Shown here in pieces: positions 53,737-62,748 of a stretch of DNA of 64,000 nucleotides (positions are counted from its first letter, which is position 1; every line of letters begins with the position of its first letter). The DNA comes from Candidatus Microbacterium colombiense (GTDB lineage: Bacteria > Actinomycetota > Actinomycetes > Actinomycetales > Microbacteriaceae). A program made the position numbers and the translations under genes. Under the pieces are notes generated by a model, which saw nothing but the letters and a program-made list of their open reading frames with translations, ran no database searches and had not been told where the DNA came from. The DNA lies in the NCBI GenBank assembly GCA_029203165.1, contig CP119308.1, positions 1,054,001 to 1,118,000 on the forward strand, in the 5' to 3' direction.

Positions 53737-54228
53737 TCAGCGTGCAAGGAGGGTGACCAGTGCGGCCTTCGAGAGGCGGGAGTACCCGGTGAGCCCGGCC
53801 TCGCGTGCGCGCGCTCGCAGCTCGACGACGGTGAGGGAGGAGAGGGCGGCGGGGGGTTCCGCCTCGACGGCAGCGGGAGTGGGGACGGCCGTCGAGGGCG
53901 CGAGGGGCTTCTTCTTCGGGGCAGCCTTCTTCTTCGGAGCGTCCTTCGCCTTCGGGGCAGCCTTCTTCTTCGGCTGTTCCAGACGGGTCGTGGCCGCACG
54001 CAGGCGGTCGGCGGCGGCGACGGCGGCCTTGGCGACCTTCTTGGGACGAGCGGCGACCTTTTTCTTCGAGACGTCAGCGGCGTCCTTGGCGTCCTCGATG
54101 AGTGGCTTCAGCTTCTTGACGGCCGTCTTCGGCAGCGCCTTGATCAGCTTCTTCGCATCTTTGGCGGCATCCTTGGCCGCGTCGATCGCCGTCTCGGCCG
54201 TGCGCTGCGCCGCTGTCTTCTTCGCCAT
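53737..54228 (-). CDS. Lys/Ala-rich histone-like protein with SAP/Rho-N-like end
   Basis: A 163-residue basic protein. The first 75 residues are helical and Ala/Lys/Asp-rich (AAKDAAKDAKKLIK), and the middle has AAPKKKP-like H1-type repeats. The last 40 residues (LTVVELRARAREAGLTGYS) match the Rho-N/SAP-like nucleic-acid-binding module. It looks like the actinobacterial histone H1-like proteins that bind DNA or RNA. It is first in the operon with the Pls-like synthetase, whose start lies one base after its stop, so translation is probably coupled. GGAAG precedes the ATG at 54228. Confidence 0.8.
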   Translation of the reverse strand: MAKKTAAQRTAETAIDAAKDAAKDAKKLIKALPKTAVKKLKPLIEDAKDAADVSKKKVAARPKKVAKAAVAAADRLRAATTRLEQPKKKAAPKAKDAPKKKAAPKKKPLAPSTAVPTPAAVEAEPPAALSSLTVVELRARAREAGLTGYSRLSKAALVTLLAR

Positions 54229-54347
54229 GCTCTGCTTCCTCTGCCTCCGGAGCGCACGCGCTCGAGTGAATACGCACAGAACATAGGGGGCGAAGGTGAA
54301 CACTCGGTGCTGCGACGCCGGGGGCTGCGCCGGACCGACATCTCCCG

Positions 54348-54370
54348 TCACACTTGCAACACAAATGTGA
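54348..54370. promoter_or_regulatory. Putative operator between the histone-like and amino-acid importer genes
   Basis: TCACACTTG-N5-CAAATGTGA is a 9-bp inverted repeat with one mismatch in the 244-nt divergent intergenic region. The size and TGTGA ends resemble GntR or LacI-type sites. No regulator gene is adjacent. Confidence 0.5.
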
Positions 54371-54472
54371 TCCGTCAGGGGCCGAAGTCGTTGGTGACGG
54401 TGACAGGCCGCATGTTTAGATGAACTCCTACCCGTCCGTGGGCACCAGAGCCCTCGTCTCATAGGAGCTGTC

Positions 54473-55291
54473 ATGCAGCGTCGCACCATCTTCGCCGGGC
54501 TCGCGCTCGCGGCGACCGCCACCCTCGCACTCGCCGGTTGCGCGACCAACGCAGGTTCCGACTCCGGATCCGAAGAGCCGGCGGCGGGCGCGGAGTACGG
54601 TCTGGTCGAGGCAGGCACGCTCACGATCTGCTCCGACATCCCCTACGCACCGTTCGAGTTCGAGGGCGGCGACAACGGCACGGGCTACACCGGCTTCGAC
54701 ATCGACCTGCTCGACGCGATCGCCAAGAAGCTCGACCTGAAGCTGGCCGTGCAGGACGTCGGATTCGACGCGCTGCAGTCGGGCACCATCCTCGCCGCGG
54801 GCAACTGCGACATCGGAGCCTCCGCCATGACGATCACCGACGAGCGCAAGGCCAACATCGACTTCTCCGACCCGTACTACGACTCGCTGCAGTCGCTCCT
54901 GGTCCGCACCGACTCGGGTATCGAGTCGATCGACGACCTCTCGGGCAAGAACGTCGGCGTGCAGCAGGGCACCACGGGCGAGACCTACGCCGGCGAGAAC
55001 GCCAAGGGCGCTGAGCTCGTGCAGTACCCCTCCGACGGTGAGCTGTGGCCGGCCATGCAGGCCGGGCAGATCGACGCCATCCTGCAGGACCAGCCGGTGA
55101 ACCTCGAGCACGAGAAGGCCGACTCCGCCTACAAGATCGTCGAGACCTACAACACCGACGAGTCCTACGGCTTCGCCTTCGCCAAGGGCGAGAAGGACGC
55201 GCTGCTCGAGGCGGTCAACGGCGCTCTGCAGGAGCTGCGCGACAGCGGCGACTACCAGACCATCTACGACACCTACTTCACCGCGAAGTAA
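54473..55291 (+). CDS. Amino-acid ABC importer, substrate-binding lipoprotein
   Basis: A 272-residue lipoprotein (LALAGC, Cys23) of the polar amino-acid binding family 3. It has TICSDIPYAPFEFEGGD, GFDIDLLDAIAKKL, SAMTITDERKANIDFSDPYY and a C-terminal GDYQTIYDTYF. The ligand is a polar or charged amino acid; which one is unclear. AGGAG precedes the ATG. It is followed by its permease and ATPase genes. Confidence 0.92.
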   Translation: MQRRTIFAGLALAATATLALAGCATNAGSDSGSEEPAAGAEYGLVEAGTLTICSDIPYAPFEFEGGDNGTGYTGFDIDLLDAIAKKLDLKLAVQDVGFDALQSGTILAAGNCDIGASAMTITDERKANIDFSDPYYDSLQSLLVRTDSGIESIDDLSGKNVGVQQGTTGETYAGENAKGAELVQYPSDGELWPAMQAGQIDAILQDQPVNLEHEKADSAYKIVETYNTDESYGFAFAKGEKDALLEAVNGALQELRDSGDYQTIYDTYFTAK

Positions 55292-55326
55292 TCGGACTGG
55301 CTGAATAGGTCGGGAGGACCTTGACA

Positions 55327-56124
55327 ATGGCGTTGAGGCGCACCACCAAGAGCAAGCTGTACCGGTACATCGTCTACGTCGTGCTGATCGCCGTCGCCGT
55401 CTGGGCGGTGATCGGCACCGACTGGCCGAAGATCGGACCGCTGTTCTTCAACCCCGAAGTCGCGGCGAAGATGTTCCCGGGGATCATCACGACGGCGCTC
55501 GTGAACACTCTGTGGTTCACAGCGGTGGCGTTCATCGCGGGTCTGCTGCTCGGCATCGTGCTGGCACTGCTGAAGCTGTCGAGCATCGGGCCGTTCCGCT
55601 GGATCGCCACGGCCTGGATCGAGTTGTTCCGCGGGCTGCCCGCGATCCTCACGATCTTCGCGGTCGCGTTCATCCTGCCGATCGCGTCGGGGATCCCGGG
55701 CAAGAACCTCGGCGGCCCCGTGGTTCTGGGGCTCGTCGGTCTCGTGCTCGTCGCCTCGGCGTACATGGCCGAGACGATCCGCGCCGGCATCCAGGCCGTT
55801 CCGAGAGGGCAGACCGAAGCGGCACGTTCGCTCGGCATGTCGCCCATGAAGACCACCTTCTGGATCGTCGTCCCGCAGGGATTCCGCATCATCATCCCGC
55901 CGCTGACGAACGAGTTCGTGCTGCTGCTGAAGGACACCTCGCTGCTCTTCGTGGCGGGAACCTTCATCTGGTCGAAGGAGCTCACGAACTTCGCCCGTGA
56001 TGCGGCGACGCAGAACACCAACGCGACGCCGCTGATCATGGCGGCGATCCTGTACCTGATCGTGACGATCCCCCTCACGCGCTTCAGCGCGTACCTGGAA
56101 CGACGGATGTCGAGGCAGCGATGA
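55327..56124 (+). CDS. Amino-acid ABC importer, permease
   Basis: A 265-residue HisM-type permease. The EAA loop with EAARSLGMSPMKTTFWIVVPQG couples to the ATPase, and about five helices are present. ATG at 55327 is used as start (GGAGG about 10 nt upstream); an in-frame TTG at 55321 is closer and possible. A single permease gene implies a homodimeric channel. The stop overlaps the ATPase start. Confidence 0.93.
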   Translation: MALRRTTKSKLYRYIVYVVLIAVAVWAVIGTDWPKIGPLFFNPEVAAKMFPGIITTALVNTLWFTAVAFIAGLLLGIVLALLKLSSIGPFRWIATAWIELFRGLPAILTIFAVAFILPIASGIPGKNLGGPVVLGLVGLVLVASAYMAETIRAGIQAVPRGQTEAARSLGMSPMKTTFWIVVPQGFRIIIPPLTNEFVLLLKDTSLLFVAGTFIWSKELTNFARDAATQNTNATPLIMAAILYLIVTIPLTRFSAYLERRMSRQR

Positions 56125-56876
56125 TCACCGACCTGATTGATGTCCATGCTCCGGCGATCGACGTGCAGGGTCTCGTCAAGTCGTTCGGCGACAACGAGGT
56201 GCTCAAGGGCATCGACCTCACCGTCACCAAGGGCGAGGTCGTGTGCGTGATCGGCCCGTCGGGATCGGGTAAGTCGACGCTGCTGCGTTCGGTGAACCTG
56301 CTCGAGGAGCCGACCGGCGGCAAGGTGCTGATCGAGGGGATCGACATCACCGACCCCGACGTCGACATCGACCGCGTGCGCACGCGCATCGGCATGGTGT
56401 TCCAGAGCTTCAACCTGTTCCCGCACCTCAGCGTGATGGGCAATCTCACCATCGCCCAGCAGCGCGTGAAGAAACGGTCCAAGTCCGAGGCCGAGAAGGT
56501 CGCGAAGGAGATGCTCGCTCGCGTCGGGCTGTCGGAGAAGGCGGACGCGTATCCGGGTCACCTGTCCGGCGGGCAACAGCAGCGCGTGGCCATCGCCCGT
56601 GCGCTGTGCATGAACCCCGACATGATGCTGTTCGATGAGCCCACCTCGGCGCTCGATCCCGAGCTCGTGGGCGAGGTGCTGCAGGTGATGCGCAAGCTCG
56701 CCGACGAGGGCATGACCATGCTCGTGGTCACGCACGAGATGGGCTTCGCTCGTGAGGTCGGCTCGCGGCTGATCTTCATGGACGGCGGGCACATCGTGGA
56801 AGAGGGCGATCCGCGCGAGGTCATCGGCAACCCGCAGCATCCGCGCACCCAGGACTTCCTGTCGCGCGTGCTCTAG
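56121..56876 (+). CDS. Amino-acid ABC importer, ATPase
   Basis: The 251-residue ATPase has Walker A GPSGSGKST, signature LSGGQQQR, Walker B MMLFDEPTSALDPE and the switch His in VVTHEMGFA. It is a GlnQ/HisP-type subunit that drives the import system encoded by the two genes before it. A large palindromic hairpin follows 12 nt after the stop. Confidence 0.95.
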   Translation: MITDLIDVHAPAIDVQGLVKSFGDNEVLKGIDLTVTKGEVVCVIGPSGSGKSTLLRSVNLLEEPTGGKVLIEGIDITDPDVDIDRVRTRIGMVFQSFNLFPHLSVMGNLTIAQQRVKKRSKSEAEKVAKEMLARVGLSEKADAYPGHLSGGQQQRVAIARALCMNPDMMLFDEPTSALDPELVGEVLQVMRKLADEGMTMLVVTHEMGFAREVGSRLIFMDGGHIVEEGDPREVIGNPQHPRTQDFLSRVL

Positions 56877-56887
56877 CCGAGGGGGTC

Positions 56888-56969
56888 GTCGAGACCCCTC
56901 TCCATCGCCGAGACCCCCTGGTGCAGACGTCTGCACCAGGGGGTCTCGGCAATGAATGGGGGTCTCGAC
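56888..56969. terminator. Nested palindromic hairpin (GAGACCCC family)
   Basis: A perfect 44-bp palindrome (56907-56950, two 22-bp arms, no loop) is enclosed in an outer repeat GTCGAGACCCC/GGGGTCTCGAC (56888-56898, 56959-56969). It lies between the convergent amino-acid ATPase and YegP-like genes. Such symmetry can terminate both transcripts. A related GAGACCCCC hairpin occurs at 62749-62786. Confidence 0.85.
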
Positions 56970-56985
56970 GCGGGGCCGAGCCGGA

Positions 56986-57162
56986 TCAGACCTCGACGAC
57001 CTCGGCATCCGCGGCGTTCCGGCGCACGGAATCGATGCCGTTCAACGCGCCGGACTTCGAGGAGTAGCCCTCGCTCGTCGCGATGACCTCGCCGTTGCCG
57101 GCCTTCAGACGGAACCGGTATTCGCCGGACTTGTCGGTGTACAGCTCGAACCTGCCTGCCAT
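56986..57162 (-). CDS. YegP-like (DUF1508) small protein
   Basis: A 58-residue single-repeat protein: MAGRFELYTDKSGEYRFRLK, then NGEVIATSEGYSSKSGALNG, and a VRRNAADAEV end. This is the one-unit form of the DUF1508 fold; E. coli YegP has two. AGGAC precedes the ATG at 57162. The function is unknown. Confidence 0.9.
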   Translation of the reverse strand: MAGRFELYTDKSGEYRFRLKAGNGEVIATSEGYSSKSGALNGIDSVRRNAADAEVVEV

Positions 57163-57250
57163 GAGGTGTCCTTTCTCTGTCGGTCGAGGAGGCGGAGCTC
57201 CTCCGCGCTCACGCTATCTCGACCCCTATATCTGGGGGAAGAGCGAGTAT

Positions 57251-58342
57251 TCAGCCGCGCGGATGCACGGCGACGGGCTCGGGAGCGACCGCGATGCGCA
57301 CACGGTCGCCGAACGACGGGTGGATGCCGGGGGCGTGCTGCACCCGCACGAGCTCGCCGGCCTCGGTGCGCACGAGGGTGCGGCGCATGCTGCCCAGGAA
57401 CGTGCTCTCCTCGACCAGGGCGTCGGTCGCGGCATCCGCTTCCGAGGCGAAGAACACGTTCTCGGGCCGCAGGTAGACATCGACCGGACCGACGGCCGGC
57501 GACTGCAGCGGCAGCCGCTGACCCCACACCACGACGTGATCGCCCTCGCCGACGCCGGCCACGACGCTGGAGAGGCCGACGAACGCGGCGACTCCGGCTG
57601 TCGAGGGCGTCGTGTACAGCTGCTCGGGCGAGCCGATCTGCTCGATCCGACCGGAGTTCATCACGGCGATCCGGTCGGAAACGGCGAGAGCCTCCTCCTG
57701 GTCGTGCGTGACGAACACGGTGGTTATGCCGAGGCGCAGCTGGATGCGGCGGATCTCATCGCGCAACTGCACGCGCACCTTCGCATCGAGTGCCGACAGA
57801 GGCTCATCGAGCAGCAGCACCTTGGGCTCGGTGACCAGCGCACGGGCGAGAGCCACGCGCTGCTGCTGCCCGCCCGACAGCTGGTGGGGGAAGCGATCGG
57901 CGAAGTCCGCCAGGCCGACGAGCGCGAGTGCATCGAGAGCGCGCTTCGAGGCCTCAGCGGCCGCGACCCCGCGCCGCCGCAGTCCGAACGCCGTGTTCTC
58001 GGCGACCCGCAGGTGCGGGAACAGCGAGTACGACTGGAACACCATGCCGATGTCGCGCTTGTTGGTGGGGATGCGCGAGACATCGCGTCCGCCGAGCAGC
58101 ACAGCGCCCTCGTCGGAGCCCTCGAGCCCGGCGAGCACACGCAGGAGCGTCGTCTTGCCGCAGCCCGACGGCCCGAGCAGCGACACGAACTCGCCGGGGG
58201 CGATGTCGAGGTCGACACCGTGCAGCACCCGGTTGCCCGCGTAGCTCTTCACGATGCCCTGCAGCTCGACGCGGGTGCCCTCGCCGGCCTCGGCGAGCAG
58301 CAGGTTGTCCTTGGTGCGGGGGAGGGCGTGGTCGAGAGTCAT
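57251..58342 (-). CDS. Polyamine/iron-type ABC importer, ATPase
   Basis: A 363-residue ATPase of the PotA/FbpC class. It has Walker A GPSGCGKTT, signature LSGGQQQR and Walker B LLLDEPLSALDAK, followed by a TOBE-like C-terminal domain (about 270-360). Its ATG at 58342 overlaps the permease stop (ATGA), with AAAGG upstream. It is the last gene of a four-gene importer operon. Substrate choice between polyamine, iron or a phosphonate-like compound cannot be made here. Confidence 0.93.
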   Translation of the reverse strand: MTLDHALPRTKDNLLLAEAGEGTRVELQGIVKSYAGNRVLHGVDLDIAPGEFVSLLGPSGCGKTTLLRVLAGLEGSDEGAVLLGGRDVSRIPTNKRDIGMVFQSYSLFPHLRVAENTAFGLRRRGVAAAEASKRALDALALVGLADFADRFPHQLSGGQQQRVALARALVTEPKVLLLDEPLSALDAKVRVQLRDEIRRIQLRLGITTVFVTHDQEEALAVSDRIAVMNSGRIEQIGSPEQLYTTPSTAGVAAFVGLSSVVAGVGEGDHVVVWGQRLPLQSPAVGPVDVYLRPENVFFASEADAATDALVEESTFLGSMRRTLVRTEAGELVRVQHAPGIHPSFGDRVRIAVAPEPVAVHPRG

Positions 58343-59130
58343 GAGCGGGCCTTTCCGTTGCCGCGGGCGACGCGGCCGATGAGGAGGAGCAGGATGAAGA
58401 CGAACGCCAGCGCCAGCAACGTGAAGATCGCCGGCGCGAAGGGGTCCTGCTTCTGCACGACGACCATGGCCGTCTGGAACACCTGGCGGTTGAGGAGCGA
58501 GGCGATCGTGAACTCGCCGAGCACGACGGCGATCGAGATCAGTGAGGCGGCGAGCAGTCCCTGGCGCAGGTTCGGAGCCAACACCTTGAGCACCACGGTC
58601 GGCCAGCTCGCACCCAGGGAACGAGCGGCCTCCGAGAGTGTGCGAAGGTCCGCCGCGTCGATCGAGGCCTGGATGGATCGGAACGCGAACGGGAGCACCG
58701 TGATGCCGTAGGCGAAGGCGAGCGTCCAGGTGCCCGTGCCGAGTGAGCGACCGATCTGCAGGTAGATCGGTGCGAGGCCGACGACCAGCACGATCGCCGG
58801 GATCGAGATCGGCAGAAGCACGGCGAACTCGAACGCCGGCTTGAGCTTCGGGAAGCGCAGGTTCACGAGGATCATCGTGGGAGCGAGCACCAGCAACACG
58901 ATCGCGACCGTGACGACGGCCAGGATCAGGGAATTGCCGAGGCCGGTCCAGATGGGCTTGATCGCAGTTGCGGACGCCGGGTCGAACAGGGCGAACCAAT
59001 GCTCGAGCGAGGGGCCGTCCTTGCCGCGGAGGGTGAACAGGAAGGTCGAGACCAGCGGGATGGAGAAGAAGATCCCGACAAGGATGCCGATGACCCACCG
59101 CGTCGCGAGGGAGGGGCCGAGACGATTCAT
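58339..59130 (-). CDS. Polyamine/iron-type ABC importer, permease 2
   Basis: A 263-residue PotC-type permease with six helices. The EAA loop SEAARSLGASWPTVVLKVLAPN contacts the ATPase. Its start overlaps the stop of permease 1 and its stop overlaps the ATPase start. It forms the heterodimeric channel with permease 1. Confidence 0.92.
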   Translation of the reverse strand: MNRLGPSLATRWVIGILVGIFFSIPLVSTFLFTLRGKDGPSLEHWFALFDPASATAIKPIWTGLGNSLILAVVTVAIVLLVLAPTMILVNLRFPKLKPAFEFAVLLPISIPAIVLVVGLAPIYLQIGRSLGTGTWTLAFAYGITVLPFAFRSIQASIDAADLRTLSEAARSLGASWPTVVLKVLAPNLRQGLLAASLISIAVVLGEFTIASLLNRQVFQTAMVVVQKQDPFAPAIFTLLALAFVFILLLLIGRVARGNGKARS

Positions 59131-60065
59131 GACTGCCACCTCGCAGCCCGACGCTGGATGAGCGAGTAGAGCGCCATCACGATGCCGACGATCACGATCA
59201 TGCCGAGGGCGAGAGCACCGGCGAGGTTCTCCCGGCCGAGCACCGTCTCGCTCGTGAGGGCGGTGCGGATCTGCAACGGTACGATCTGCGACCCCTGGCT
59301 GGCGAGGGCGGCGGCCGTCGCATACGACGAGAAGGCGTTGGCGAAGAGCAGCAGCAGGCTGGCCAGGAACGAGGGGGCGAGCACCGGGATGCCGATGCGC
59401 AGCCAGAAGCTCGTGCGGGTGCCGCCGAGGGTGAGGTTCGCCTCGGCCCACTGCGGCTTGAGCGCGGCGAGGGCGGGCATGAAGGTGATGACCATGAGGG
59501 GGATCTGGAAGTAGATGTAGGGGAGCACGAGTCCGGGCAGCTCGTAGAGCCAGGTGCCGTTCGCGAAGATGTTGAACCCGAACGTGTCGCGGAGGAAGAC
59601 CGTGACCACGCCCTGGATGCCGATGGTGGCGATGAAGGCGAAGGCGAGCATCACGCCGCCGAACTGGGCGAGCACGCCGGCTGCGGCATCCACTGTCGAG
59701 CGGATCGCTCCGTCGGGGTTCATGCCGAGCAGGGCGTAGCAGGCGAGGGCGCCTACGATCGCGCCGACCACAGCGGTGAGCAGCGACAGCCCCGCCGAGT
59801 TCGCGAAGGTCGTCAGGACGACGGGATCGCCGAGCGCCGACACGTTCGTCCAGGTGAAGGAGCCGTCCTTGGTGAAGAAGCCCGATCCGATCGCGAGGAC
59901 GGTCGGCACGGCGAGGAAGAGCACGACGTATGCGGCGAACGGGACGAGCCCGAGCCAGGCCCACGACGGCGCGGACCGCCGGGCCCTCGCATCATGCGAG
60001 GGCCCGGCGGAGGTGGCGGGGATGGACGCCGCAGCGCCCACCCCCGGTGTGGCGATGGTGGTCAC
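59127..60065 (-). CDS. Polyamine/iron-type ABC importer, permease 1
   Basis: The GTG at 60065 overlaps the stop of the binding-protein gene, giving 312 residues. A polar N-terminus of about 35 residues precedes six helices. The EAA-like loop is seen as WAEANLTLGGTRTSFWLRIG. It is a PotB-type permease paired with the downstream gene product. Confidence 0.92.
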   Translation of the reverse strand: MTTIATPGVGAAASIPATSAGPSHDARARRSAPSWAWLGLVPFAAYVVLFLAVPTVLAIGSGFFTKDGSFTWTNVSALGDPVVLTTFANSAGLSLLTAVVGAIVGALACYALLGMNPDGAIRSTVDAAAGVLAQFGGVMLAFAFIATIGIQGVVTVFLRDTFGFNIFANGTWLYELPGLVLPYIYFQIPLMVITFMPALAALKPQWAEANLTLGGTRTSFWLRIGIPVLAPSFLASLLLLFANAFSSYATAAALASQGSQIVPLQIRTALTSETVLGRENLAGALALGMIVIVGIVMALYSLIQRRAARWQS

Positions 60066-61204
60066 TGGACCGCCGCTGCCCACTTCTCGCCGAGCAGCGT
60101 GCCGGCGTTCGTCGACTGCTCCTCGGTCGGGACGAGCGTCTCCTCCGGAGCCTCGGGGAGCGCGGCGGCGAGGTCGGCGTCGATCGTGCCGGCGTCGGTC
60201 ATCGCCTCCATGCGCACGGGACGCGCGCCACCCTTCAGCCACAGGTTCTGCACCTCGTCGCTGTAGAGGAACTCCTGCCACAGGCGAGCAGCCGCCGGGT
60301 GCGGAGCATCCACGTTGACGGCCTGGTTGTAGTAACCCGCGTAACCGGTGCCGTCGAACACGACGACCTTCCAGTTCTCGTTGTCAGCCGTGTGCGAGGC
60401 GTTCAGGTAGTCCCAGTCGAAGACGACCGGGGTCTCGCCGCTCGCGATGGTCGCGGTGGTGACGTCGACCTTGAGCAGGTTGCCGGCCTTCTGCAGGTCG
60501 GAGAAGAAGTCGATGCCCGGCTGGAAGTCGTCGAGCGTGCCGTCCGACTGCACGGTCGCGAGGCCGACGGCCGCGAAGGCCGCGCCGGCCTGCGTCGGGT
60601 CGCCGTTGATCGCGACAGCGCCCTTGTAGTCCGCCGACAGCAGGTCGGAGAGCTCGGCAGGGGCCTCGAACTTGGAGGAGTCGTAGCCGATCGACATGTA
60701 CCCGCCGTAGTCGCCGACGAAGAGGCCGGTCGGCTCCTTCAGCGCGTCGGGGATGTCGTCCCACGTCTGCACCTTGTACGGGGCGAACGTGTCGGTGTTC
60801 TGCAGCGCGACCGTCAGACCGATGTCGAACACGTCGGGTGCCGTGTCCAGGCCCTTGTTGGTCTCAGCCGCCTGGATCTCCTCGGCGCTCGAGACGTCGG
60901 GCGAGGCCTCGTTGATCGTGATCTCGGGGTACTTCTCGGCGAACAGGTCGAGGATCTCGCCGTAGTTCGCCCAGTCGCGGGGAAGGGCGATGACGTTGAG
61001 GGATCCCTCCGCCTTGGCCGCGGCCTCCAGGTCGGCGAAGGTGCCGAAGTCGGCGACCGAGGTGGCCGTCGATGCATTCACGTCGGAGTCCCCACCGGAT
61101 GCCGGAGCGTCGGTGGCGCCTGCGCAGGAGGTGAGTGCGAGTGCGGCCGTGGTGGCCAGGGCGATGCCGGCGCCGATGCGCGCGCGGCGGGTGATGCGTG
61201 CCAT
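60062..61204 (-). CDS. Polyamine/iron-type ABC importer, substrate-binding lipoprotein
   Basis: A 380-residue lipoprotein (LALTSC, Cys27) of the PotD/FbpA type (family 1 extracellular binding protein). After the linker it has GSLNVIALPRDWANYGEILDL and FAEKYPEITI, and later VVFDWDYLNASHT. It captures substrate for the permeases encoded behind it. A 16-bp palindrome lies in its 5' leader. Confidence 0.92.
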   Translation of the reverse strand: MARITRRARIGAGIALATTAALALTSCAGATDAPASGGDSDVNASTATSVADFGTFADLEAAAKAEGSLNVIALPRDWANYGEILDLFAEKYPEITINEASPDVSSAEEIQAAETNKGLDTAPDVFDIGLTVALQNTDTFAPYKVQTWDDIPDALKEPTGLFVGDYGGYMSIGYDSSKFEAPAELSDLLSADYKGAVAINGDPTQAGAAFAAVGLATVQSDGTLDDFQPGIDFFSDLQKAGNLLKVDVTTATIASGETPVVFDWDYLNASHTADNENWKVVVFDGTGYAGYYNQAVNVDAPHPAAARLWQEFLYSDEVQNLWLKGGARPVRMEAMTDAGTIDADLAAALPEAPEETLVPTEEQSTNAGTLLGEKWAAAVQ

Positions 61205-61221
61205 GAGTGTCCTCTCGGGTG

Positions 61222-61237
61222 ACCGGCGATCGCCGGT
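61222..61237. promoter_or_regulatory. 16-bp palindrome upstream of the importer operon
   Basis: ACCGGCGATCGCCGGT is a perfect palindrome about 18 nt before the binding-protein start. It could be an operator or an mRNA hairpin in the 5' leader. Confidence 0.4.
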
Positions 61238-61337
61238 ACGGGGTTGCGAGAGGACGCTACGGGGCCGGGGTTACCGGTCGTCGCGGGTCGGATGAACGCT
61301 CGGTGTCCGGTGGGTGGCGCGCGGGGGCGGGAGGACG

Positions 61338-61850
61338 TCAGCCGCCGACCGCGTACTTGAATCCGCGGTGCGAGCCGACATAGCCGAGCCGTTCGTAGAA
61401 GCGATGGGCATCGGTGCGGGCGGCATCCGAGGTGAGCTGCACCATCGCCGCGCCGAGGGCCGGGGCCGCCGCTTCGCCGACCCAACGCATGACGGCGGAG
61501 CCGATGCCGGAGGAGCGGAGCGCGCTGCTGATCCTGACGGCCTCGACGAGCAGACGCCGTGCGCCCTGGCGCGCCATTCCGGGGATCGAGGTGAGCTGCA
61601 GCGTGCCGACGATCGCGCCATCGAGCTCGACGACGAGCAGATCGTTGGACGGTTCCGCCAGGATCTCCGCGAGCGCGGCGGCGTAGGCCGGGCGATCGGC
61701 GTCTGAGGCGACATCACCGCGGGCCGCACTGATCGGGTCATCGGCGAGCAGCGCGATCACGGCATCCGCTTCCGCCGTCGTGGCACGACGCAGCACGGCG
61801 TGACCGGCGCGGGATTCGAAGGAGTGGGGGAGGGGGAGAGCGTCGAGCAT
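61338..61850 (-). CDS. GNAT-family N-acetyltransferase
   Basis: A 170-residue acetyltransferase. The acetyl-CoA-binding region is SSALRSSGIGSAVMRWV and the C-terminal motif is AHRFYERLGYVGSHRGFKY. The close match of the latter to GNATs of the MarR-linked or antibiotic-modifying type does not identify the substrate. It is divergent from the TSUP gene. Confidence 0.9.
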   Translation of the reverse strand: MLDALPLPHSFESRAGHAVLRRATTAEADAVIALLADDPISAARGDVASDADRPAYAAALAEILAEPSNDLLVVELDGAIVGTLQLTSIPGMARQGARRLLVEAVRISSALRSSGIGSAVMRWVGEAAAPALGAAMVQLTSDAARTDAHRFYERLGYVGSHRGFKYAVGG

Positions 61851-61917
61851 GGCCCCAGTCTGCCAGCGGAGCGGGCCCACGTCGTCTGCAGCACCGGGGG
61901 TCTGGCAGTCTGGCGGG

Positions 61918-62745
61918 ATGGACATCGGCGCAGTGCTCGGCCTCGAGCAGCTCACGTGGGGCATGCTGCTGCTCGTGATCGTCGCCGCGTTCGCCGCCGG
62001 GTGGATCGACGCGGTGGTGGGCGGCGGCGGGCTGCTGCAGCTGCCGATGTTGCTTCTCATCCCCGGGATCTCGCCGGTGCAGGCGCTCGCGACGAACAAG
62101 TTCGCCTCGGTGTTCGGCACGGCCACGAGCAGCGTCACCTACTACCGCCGCGCGAGACCCGACATCCGCACCGCGCTGCCGATGGCGGGGATCGCGCTCG
62201 CCGGATCGTTCGGCGGGGCAGCGGTGGCGACCGTGCTGCCGTCCGCCGCCTTCAAGCCGATCATCGTCGTCGCGTTGCTCGCCGTCGCGCTGTTCACAGC
62301 GTTCCGGCCGCAGATGGGTGCGTCCACGTCGCTGCGCTTCCAGGGGCACAAGCACCACATCATGGCCGGCGCCGCGGGGCTCGCCATCGGCTTCTACGAC
62401 GGCATGATCGGCCCGGGGACGGGCACGTTCCTGGTGATCACCCTCGTCGCGCTCCTGGGCTACGACTTCCTCCAGGCGAGCGCCAAGGCCAAGATCGTGA
62501 ACTTCGCGACCAACCTCGGCGCGCTGCTGCTGTTCATCCCGCACGGATCGGTGCTCTGGCTGCTGGGCGGCATCCTGGCCGTGGCGAATGTGGCAGGCAG
62601 CTACCTCGGTTCGCGGATGGCCATCTCACGCGGCACGAAGTTCATCCGCGTGGTCTTCCTGATCGTGGTGATCGGGCTGATCGCGAAGCTCGGCGTCGAC
62701 GTGTGGAACGAGAACATCCAGCCCGCACTCGCGTCGCTCCGCTGA
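61918..62745 (+). CDS. TSUP-family permease (TauE/SafE)
   Basis: A 275-residue membrane protein with eight helices in two repeated halves. GWIDAVVGGGGLLQLPMLL and YDGMIGPGTGTFLVITLV are the paired family signatures. Such proteins export sulfite, sulfoacetate or other organic anions. The ATG at 61918 is close to the divergent GNAT gene. The substrate is unknown. Confidence 0.9.
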   Translation: MDIGAVLGLEQLTWGMLLLVIVAAFAAGWIDAVVGGGGLLQLPMLLLIPGISPVQALATNKFASVFGTATSSVTYYRRARPDIRTALPMAGIALAGSFGGAAVATVLPSAAFKPIIVVALLAVALFTAFRPQMGASTSLRFQGHKHHIMAGAAGLAIGFYDGMIGPGTGTFLVITLVALLGYDFLQASAKAKIVNFATNLGALLLFIPHGSVLWLLGGILAVANVAGSYLGSRMAISRGTKFIRVVFLIVVIGLIAKLGVDVWNENIQPALASLR

Positions 62746-62748
62746 ATG

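Noticed and set aside
53736..53999. N-terminal extension of the Pls-like gene by 88 residues
   Set aside because: The extension is Arg/Pro-rich and is the shifted reading of the histone-like gene; the GTG at 53735 right after its stop is a better start.
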